From NCBI GenBank assembly GCA_019685555.1, contig JABFQN010000004.1, forward strand, positions 1 through 64,000: 64,000 nucleotides of DNA. Reading direction: 5' to 3'. Below the pieces are notes generated by a model. That model had not been told where the DNA came from. It ran no database searches and was given only the letters and a program-made list of their open reading frames with translations. The stretch comes from Candidatus Bathyarchaeota archaeon A05DMB-3 (lineage in GTDB: Archaea > Thermoproteota > Bathyarchaeia > Bathyarchaeales > Bathycorpusculaceae). The position numbers and the translations under genes are program-made. Shown piece by piece: positions 58,910 through 64,000 of the stretch (its first letter is position 1; every line of letters begins with the position of its first letter).

Positions 58910-59725
58910 CTATTCCTTCTCTATTAATGTGCCCTTCACTTTTTCACCTTTAAGGGCTTTGTAAATATATTTTGGCTTTGTCGCATTAACAATTAAAACA
59001 GGGATTCCATGCTCTAGGGCGGGTATAAGCTCAGCTATTTTGTTGAACATGCCGCCAGTCACATCACACACGTTTGACCCGCCCAAACGTCCATGAACTT
59101 TTTTAAGCTCCTTCAAAGTTAAATGTTCAAACATTTTCGCTTTTTCCTCCGTCTTCGGGTCTGCGTCATAAAGTCCGTCAACATCCACGCCTATCAAAAT
59201 CTTTTCCACGTTGAATCGCACTGCAAGAAACGAGACAAGCTGGTCTCCAGACAAAATTGTAAAGCCTAATTCTGCGTCGAAGACGGCGTCTCCGTAGAGA
59301 ACTGGGATGAACCCCATTTTCATAAGCTGTTTAAGGGGTGTGTCTTCAAAACATGCTATTCTCCCCTTCTGAGTCATTGTGCATGATGAAGGCGTGATGC
59401 TTACAGCTGGAATTCCACGCCATATCAAAGCATCCATAAAAAGCCCGTTCAACACCGTCATAACATGGTGGGTTTCTGCAAAACCTATTATTTGATTCTC
59501 TTCCTTGAACCCTTCTTTTATTGCGTGCTTTTGGGCTATGGGGTGTCCGAAGCTTCCTCCACCGTGTACTATTATTAGGTTTCGCGGGTTTGCGTCGCGG
59601 ATTTCGTCGGCTATACGGCTTATAGCATCCATGCGAACTCCGAGTTCTTGACTTTTGTCCGTTATAACCGAGCCGCCTATTTTCAATACTGTTGGTCTAG
59701 CTTGGCTCAATTCTAACCCCCTCAT
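58910..59725 (-). CDS. ipk: Isopentenyl phosphate kinase
   Basis: A 271-residue amino-acid-kinase-fold enzyme. TVLKIGGSVITDKS; NLIIVHGGGSFGHPIAQKHA, with the conserved His that contacts isopentenyl phosphate; DAVFDAELGFTILSGDQLVS; DVTGGMFNKIAELIPALE. It completes the archaeal modified mevalonate pathway in which phosphorylation follows decarboxylation. Its start overlaps the mevalonate kinase end by 29 bases. Confidence 0.95.
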   Translation of the reverse strand: MRGLELSQARPTVLKIGGSVITDKSQELGVRMDAISRIADEIRDANPRNLIIVHGGGSFGHPIAQKHAIKEGFKEENQIIGFAETHHVMTVLNGLFMDALIWRGIPAVSITPSSCTMTQKGRIACFEDTPLKQLMKMGFIPVLYGDAVFDAELGFTILSGDQLVSFLAVRFNVEKILIGVDVDGLYDADPKTEEKAKMFEHLTLKELKKVHGRLGGSNVCDVTGGMFNKIAELIPALEHGIPVLIVNATKPKYIYKALKGEKVKGTLIEKE

Positions 59726-60680
59726 CCGTTTTTCGAGCTATGAACGCATTTCCTCCAGCCCTTTGAACAGCCTCCAAAACCTTTTCAAGTCTATCTGTGT
59801 TTGCAATGGCTATCATGCACCCGCCTCCACCCGCTCCAGTTAACTTTACACCTAATGCTCCAGCCTTGCGGGCGGCGTTTATAAGCCACTCCAATGATTC
59901 ATCTGAAACTCCCAAACCATAGAGCAGTGCATGGTTTATGGTCATTAATTCTCCGAGGGTTTCCAAGTCGCCTCCCTTTAGTGCTTCTACGGCTCTTAGA
60001 ACTATTTCGCGGGCTGTATGCATCATGGACTCAATAATTTGCGGGTATTTATCTCTTAAACTGCGTACTTTGGCAACTTGAACGCGTGTTGACCTTTCAA
60101 CGCCTGTGTTGCCGATGACGAGCGGAATATCCATTTTAACATCTATGGGCTTAAATCCTGTATCCATTTGAAATAGTAATGTTCCTCCAAAAGTTGATAT
60201 GGCTGGGTCAACCCCCGACGGTGTGCCGTGCATAATTTTTTCAGCCTCAAAAGCTATACGAAAAACATTCTCCCTAGACATTTTGACGTTTAAGAGGGCG
60301 CCGACGGCTGCTGCCACCGCCGAGGCTACTGCTGCCGAAGAACCAAGTCCAGCGGCAACAGGGACTGTTGAGTTAACTTCGATGTTTAAACCAACCTTTT
60401 CTTTGGCCATCTCTAAGACTTTTTCCACGGCGCACTTTAAGGGTTCAAGCTTTATTCTTGCCTCTTTTGGGTTTCCCTCTTCAACCTTGAAGTTGCCGTT
60501 ATCAAAAAAACCTGCGAGGTTAAGGTTTTGTGAACGGAGGAATAGCCTCTTGTCTTCGCGTATTTCTGCTTTTGCATAGGCTCTTTTGTCTATGGCTAGG
60601 ACAATGGCGGGTTCGCCGTAAACGACGAAGTGTTCTCCGAAAAGTATGACTTTTGCGGGAGCTGAGGCAACTACCCCCAT
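59697..60680 (-). CDS. mvk: Mevalonate kinase
   Basis: A 327-residue GHMP kinase. SAPAKVILFGEHFVVYGEPA; the ATP loop STVPVAAGLGSSAAVASAVA; the catalytic-region GTPSGVDPAISTFGGTLLFQ; and the C-terminal GVKLTGAGGGGCMIAIANTD. It phosphorylates mevalonate at the start of the isoprenoid run shared with ipk, fni and idsA. Confidence 0.95.
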   Translation of the reverse strand: MGVVASAPAKVILFGEHFVVYGEPAIVLAIDKRAYAKAEIREDKRLFLRSQNLNLAGFFDNGNFKVEEGNPKEARIKLEPLKCAVEKVLEMAKEKVGLNIEVNSTVPVAAGLGSSAAVASAVAAAVGALLNVKMSRENVFRIAFEAEKIMHGTPSGVDPAISTFGGTLLFQMDTGFKPIDVKMDIPLVIGNTGVERSTRVQVAKVRSLRDKYPQIIESMMHTAREIVLRAVEALKGGDLETLGELMTINHALLYGLGVSDESLEWLINAARKAGALGVKLTGAGGGGCMIAIANTDRLEKVLEAVQRAGGNAFIARKTDEGVRIEPS

Positions 60681-60689
60681 TCCAAACCA

Positions 60690-61541
60690 CTATTTTGTGA
60701 ATTGCACGGCGGCATACCCAACCACGGCTGAGTAGTCGCCAATAACATCTCCACTGGTCTTGTAACATAATAATTTTGCCTCTTTCGCCCCCAACTCTTT
60801 AGCAGCCATGATGAGGGCGACTATGGGACCGTAACCGCAAGCGGTAATTCGATGCTCTTCGATAATCGAATAAAATTTCGCTTCATCCATCGCTTCGACA
60901 GCTTGAAGCGCCAATCTATCCTTTTTCTCCGCGCTTTTCTGGGGCTCATAATGAGTCATATCCGAAGAAGCTATTATCACAGCGTTTTTCCCAGCCGAAG
61001 CCTTAGCCACAGCCCGTCCAACTTCCATTGCAGAATGCAAATCCTGCATCAAGAAGCATATTGGCACAATCTTAAACTTGGAGCCGAAAAGATATTGCAG
61101 AAAAGGAAGCTGAACCTCAATTGAATGCTCATGTAGGTGAGCGGAGTCGTCCACGTCAACAATACGTGATTCTTTAACGATTCTGTTGGCTGTTTCACCA
61201 TCAACCTCAACATCGCCCAATGGCATGCGCCAAAAACCCTCATTCATAACAGCTAAAGCACTACCATAACCTGTGTGGTTCGGCCCAAAAAGAATTACAA
61301 CATCAGGCTTACCGTCCAAAGCCAAACTGTAATAGGCGTGTGCCGCCACAGGACCAGAATACATGTAGCCAGCGTGGGGACAAATCAACCCCACTATGCG
61401 CCTAGCTCCAACCTCGGCAACTTTTGGGATTTTTCCCGGTCCAAGGCAGTGGAGAAAACACTCTTCAATTTGCCTCTTTAAGGATTCAGCTGTTCCAGCG
61501 TAGAAGGCTCCAGCTTGACTTGGATGCCGAATCTTTGCCAT
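60690..61541 (-). CDS. MEMO1-family protein (AmmeMemoRadiSam B)
   Basis: A 283-residue protein. RHPSQAGAFYAGTAESLKRQ; VGLICPHAGYMYSGPVAAHA with a conserved His; VVILFGPNHTGYGSALAVMN; HEHSIEVQLPFLQYLF; and VIIASSDMTHYE. The family resembles class III dioxygenases in fold and is of uncertain function, often beside a radical SAM and AMMECR1 protein. In archaea it is regularly in this mevalonate/ribosomal run, as here, between rps2 and mvk. Confidence 0.93.
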   Translation of the reverse strand: MAKIRHPSQAGAFYAGTAESLKRQIEECFLHCLGPGKIPKVAEVGARRIVGLICPHAGYMYSGPVAAHAYYSLALDGKPDVVILFGPNHTGYGSALAVMNEGFWRMPLGDVEVDGETANRIVKESRIVDVDDSAHLHEHSIEVQLPFLQYLFGSKFKIVPICFLMQDLHSAMEVGRAVAKASAGKNAVIIASSDMTHYEPQKSAEKKDRLALQAVEAMDEAKFYSIIEEHRITACGYGPIVALIMAAKELGAKEAKLLCYKTSGDVIGDYSAVVGYAAVQFTK

Positions 61542-61546
61542 CTACG

Positions 61547-62224
61547 CTAGCCTTCCTCCTCTTCCTTGGAAATTTTAGCCTCAAAATCCTCGATTGTTAG
61601 CGGCAAATCCTTTTCTGGCGGCAGTTCACCCCTTTCCCTAAGGACTTGCCTTGCCAGAAGCCAGTAAATGACGGCTAGGGCTCTTCTCCCCTTGTTGTTG
61701 GTTGGGATTACTAGGTCAACCCCAGAAAAGTCATTGTCCGTGCTGCATAAGGCTATTACTGGGACTCCTACTGAGGCGGCTTCTTTGATGGCTTGGGAAT
61801 CTGCCCTAGGGTCGGAAACTATCAAAACGTTTGGTTCGATACGGTTTGGATATAGGGGATTTGACAATAGTCCTGGAATGAAGCGTCCCACTATTGGGGT
61901 TGCGCCAATTGATTCGCAGAATTTTCTAACCGGCTCATGAGCGTATAATCTCGCTGCAGCAGCGGCTATCCGTGAAGGCTCAAACCTCGCTAGGAATTTG
62001 GCTGCCACCCGTATGCGTTCATCTGTCTTTTTAACGTCCAAGACGAAGAGGCCGTCTGGTCTAACGCGGTATATGAACTGTTCCATATCCTTCGTCTTCA
62101 TTCTTGTTCCAATATGTATCCCAGCGGAAAGCATGGTGTCCCGTGGAAGCAAAAGCTCTTCTTCAACACTTACGCTTGTTTCTTCTTCAAACTTCTCTTT
62201 TTTAGCTTCTTCCTTATCCGCCAA
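61547..62224 (-). CDS. rps2: Ribosomal protein uS2
   Basis: A 225-residue small-subunit protein. [60 protein letters not shown] and [20 protein letters not shown] are canonical. The charged extended N-terminus ([20 protein letters not shown]) is of the archaeal type. Between enolase and MEMO genes, the classic archaeal order. Confidence 0.96.
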   Translation of the reverse strand: MADKEEAKKEKFEEETSVSVEEELLLPRDTMLSAGIHIGTRMKTKDMEQFIYRVRPDGLFVLDVKKTDERIRVAAKFLARFEPSRIAAAAARLYAHEPVRKFCESIGATPIVGRFIPGLLSNPLYPNRIEPNVLIVSDPRADSQAIKEAASVGVPVIALCSTDNDFSGVDLVIPTNNKGRRALAVIYWLLARQVLRERGELPPEKDLPLTIEDFEAKISKEEEEG

Positions 62225-62241
62225 ACTTTTCTCTCCCCCTT

Positions 62242-63495
62242 TTAAAGAATTTGAATTTCAGCCATTTTAGCTCTGTCCCCTAGAAACTCTTCCACCCTTA
62301 TCAACTCATTTATTTTAGCTATTCGTGCCCCTTCCACTACTCCTGTCTTTATAATTGGGCATTTGAAGGCTACGGCTAAATGGGCTATGTGCCAATCACA
62401 AGTGTCTCCTGAACGATGAGAAATCACTGGAACATATCCAGCTCTTTTAGCTGCCTCAATAGTTTCTAAAGCGTCGGTTAACGTGCCCACTTGATTCACC
62501 TTTATTATGATGGCATTTGCTGCATGTATTTCCACCCCATGAGCTAGTCTCTCATGGTTTGTGGCGAAGAGGTCGTCTCCGCAGATGAGGCAATTTTTCG
62601 CTTTTTTGGTTAGTTCCGCAAAGCTTTCGTAGTCTTCCTCATGGAATGGGTCTTCCACGTATGCTAAATGATATTTTTCAACAAGTTGCAGAATAAACTC
62701 TAATTGTTCTCCAGAATCTCGCCCCTTCCCATCCCTCTGGTACACGTATCTTTTACTCTTGTGGTTCCAGAGGGTGGATGCTGCAACATCAACGCCTGGA
62801 CTGCAGTTAAAATTGACCTCATTGCTCACTTTTTCACATGCATCAGCCAAAATTTCCAACGCCTCAAGGTTTGTAATGTTCGCAGTCCATGCGCCTTCAT
62901 CGCTTCTTCCATTATTGAACAACTTATCCTTTTTCTTTAGAATTTCCCAAACCTTTTTATGAATTTTAACGTTTGCCGCTGCAGCCTCTAAAAAAGATTC
63001 CGCCCCATATGGTAGAACAAGAAACTCTTGTATGTCCGGAGACTTGCCGCTTGTATGTCTTCCGCCGCTGATGACGTTTCCCAACGGATATGGAAGCTCA
63101 TGGGCTGCATACCCGCCTAAATACTGAAATAGAGGTAAGCCGTAAGAGTTTGCCGTCGCCTCAGCGTTTGCTAGGGAAATTGTGAAGGCTGTGTTTCCCC
63201 CTATTATTCTAAAATCTTTTGTGTTGTCTATTTCATGAAGTGTTTTGTCTATTTCTTCTTGGAAGTCGGCGTTTAATCCCACAAGCTCCGGGGCTATAAG
63301 CTCTTCAACCTTCTTTACTGCTTCGTCCACTCCGCCCTTTGGATAGTAAACCACTTCGGCTTTTCCGCGGCTTTCTCCAGCCGGAGCTGAGGCTCTTCCA
63401 AAACCTGAGGCTGTGATGACATCAACTTCTATTGTTTCTTCCCCGCGGCTGTTGAAAACTTTTCTTGCGATTATATCTTCAATAACAGTGGACAT
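62242..63495 (-). CDS. eno: Enolase
   Basis: A 417-residue glycolytic enzyme converting 2-phosphoglycerate to phosphoenolpyruvate. [60 protein letters not shown] with the catalytic loop His; [20 protein letters not shown] (metal ligands); [20 protein letters not shown]; and [19 protein letters not shown], the SHRSGDT signature being diagnostic. Co-transcribed with rps2 and rpoN. Confidence 0.96.
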   Translation of the reverse strand: MSTVIEDIIARKVFNSRGEETIEVDVITASGFGRASAPAGESRGKAEVVYYPKGGVDEAVKKVEELIAPELVGLNADFQEEIDKTLHEIDNTKDFRIIGGNTAFTISLANAEATANSYGLPLFQYLGGYAAHELPYPLGNVISGGRHTSGKSPDIQEFLVLPYGAESFLEAAAANVKIHKKVWEILKKKDKLFNNGRSDEGAWTANITNLEALEILADACEKVSNEVNFNCSPGVDVAASTLWNHKSKRYVYQRDGKGRDSGEQLEFILQLVEKYHLAYVEDPFHEEDYESFAELTKKAKNCLICGDDLFATNHERLAHGVEIHAANAIIIKVNQVGTLTDALETIEAAKRAGYVPVISHRSGDTCDWHIAHLAVAFKCPIIKTGVVEGARIAKINELIRVEEFLGDRAKMAEIQIL

Positions 63496-63512
63496 TTTGC
63501 TTTCTCCATATT

Positions 63513-63752
63513 TTATTGCTGGTAATAGTAGCTTCTAGCTTCTCTTCTTTTTTCCGCTTCCTCATAAAAGCGTAAAACTTCATCGATAATCTCAACGTGT
63601 GAAAGGAGCATACGTCTGCAACAGTACTTCTTTATTCCTAAACTGTCCAATACATCGCCAGGGTCTTCTCCAGTTTTCACTCTCCTTGCAAACTCCTCCC
63701 ACTTATCACCAATCAATTTGCCACACGTAAAACATCTTACAGGTATGATCAT
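63513..63752 (-). CDS. rpoN: RNA polymerase subunit N (Rpb10)
   Basis: A 79-residue subunit. [20 protein letters not shown] with CFTCG, and the [20 protein letters not shown] zinc-binding motif at the second site, are diagnostic. The C-terminal 15-residue extension ([15 protein letters not shown]) exceeds the usual length of about 65 residues. It follows rps9 by 15 bases. Confidence 0.96.
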   Translation of the reverse strand: MIIPVRCFTCGKLIGDKWEEFARRVKTGEDPGDVLDSLGIKKYCCRRMLLSHVEIIDEVLRFYEEAEKRREARSYYYQQ

Positions 63753-63767
63753 ACCCTTTAATCCTCC

Positions 63768-64000
63768 TTATCTGTAGCTTTTCTGGTCTCGCGCCCTTGC
63801 ACCGGGGCCTCCAAACTTTTTGGGCTCTTTTCTCCGCGGGTCTCCAACAATCATTGTTCTGTCGTATTCGGTGAAAGCTGTGCGCAACTGTGTGCTCTTC
63901 GTCCATTTGAGCAAGGCGTTTGCAATTGCCATTCTCGCTGCTTCCGCCTGTCCCATGTAGCCTCCTCCCCAAACTTTGATGTCTATGTCTAATTGTTTCC
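63768..64000 (-). CDS. rps9: Ribosomal protein uS9 (partial, N-terminus off window)
   Basis: The last 76 residues are visible. They include [40 protein letters not shown], and the terminal [20 protein letters not shown] ending QKSYR, the C-terminal tail that reaches the P-site tRNA. The gene begins beyond the right edge, presumably after L13, as in other archaea. Confidence 0.95.
   Translation of the reverse strand, partial: KQLDIDIKVWGGGYMGQAEAARMAIANALLKWTKSTQLRTAFTEYDRTMIVGDPRRKEPKKFGGPGARARDQKSYR

Noticed and set aside
1-64000. CRISPR arrays and SRP or ribosomal RNA genes
   Set aside because: No regularly spaced direct repeats and no rRNA, RNase P or SRP RNA core motifs were seen anywhere in the window.

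Overview
The window is archaeal. It encodes a TATA-box factor TFB, aIF1 (SUI1), SRP19, ribosomal proteins eS8, eL43, uS2 and uS9, RNA polymerase subunit N, the exosome subunits Rrp4/Rrp41/Rrp42, an SBDS homologue, a proteasome alpha subunit, the KEOPS subunit Pcc1 and the archaeal mevalonate route to isoprenoids. TATA boxes precede several genes and there are many TTG/GTG starts with Shine-Dalgarno sites. Gene content (B12-dependent ribonucleotide reductase, ThyX, ADP-forming acetyl-CoA synthetase, SMC-ScpA-ScpB, an SOD/peroxiredoxin/ferritin cluster) would fit an uncultured anaerobic lineage such as Bathyarchaeia; that assignment is inference from gene content only.

Region 1 (1 to about 13,430) is a tailed-virus-type provirus that continues past the left edge. 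Reading right to left on the minus strand it has a zinc-finger protein, an XPB-like helicase, two DNA-binding-type proteins, then small proteins, a putative small terminase, the large terminase, a small helical protein, a portal protein with a C-terminal helix-turn-helix, a small membrane protein and a prohead-protease-like (DUF2213-type) protein cut by the window edge. Between the two viral blocks lies AT-rich cargo (about 5,455-10,200): a SIR2-TPR protein that looks like an NAD-depleting defence effector, a Nudix hydrolase with an expanded Nudix box, and an unrecognised 276-residue protein. A tRNA-Gln gene at 13,433-13,508 has its 3' end facing the provirus, so it is the likely attachment site.

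Region 2 (13.5-26 kb) is chromosomal: MNT-HEPN-like protein, TFB, zinc ribbon, aIF1, saccharopine-dehydrogenase-like enzyme, a MacB/FtsX-type ABC exporter, class II ribonucleotide reductase interrupted by a 368-residue intein exactly at its catalytic cysteine, and nicotinate phosphoribosyltransferase.

Region 3 (26-34 kb) is a minus-strand oxidative-stress and iron cluster: two membrane proteins, EncFtn-type ferritin, bacterioferritin-like and ferritin-like proteins, flavodoxin, superoxide dismutase, rubredoxin, OsmC-like protein and peroxiredoxin. Opposite it are an Lrp-type regulator and a CopB-like metal ATPase with a YHS tail.

Region 4 (33.8-42.8 kb) holds an M48 protease with an EF-hand loop, a nuclease-like protein, ThyX, a CofE-like ligase, a small accessory island (RHH/RelE toxin-antitoxin pair with a palindromic operator, tRNA-like scraps, a frameshifted PH-domain pseudogene), ADP-forming acetyl-CoA synthetase alpha subunit, CTP-dependent riboflavin kinase, and inositol-1-phosphate synthase.

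Region 5 (42.9-64 kb) is information processing: a minus-strand run from proteasome alpha through SBDS, exosome, eL43 and Brix to Pcc1; a plus-strand SMC-ScpA-ScpB-eS8 run; and a minus-strand run S9-rpoN-enolase-S2-MEMO-mevalonate kinase-isopentenyl phosphate kinase-IDI2-prenyl synthase-GluRS-SRP19.
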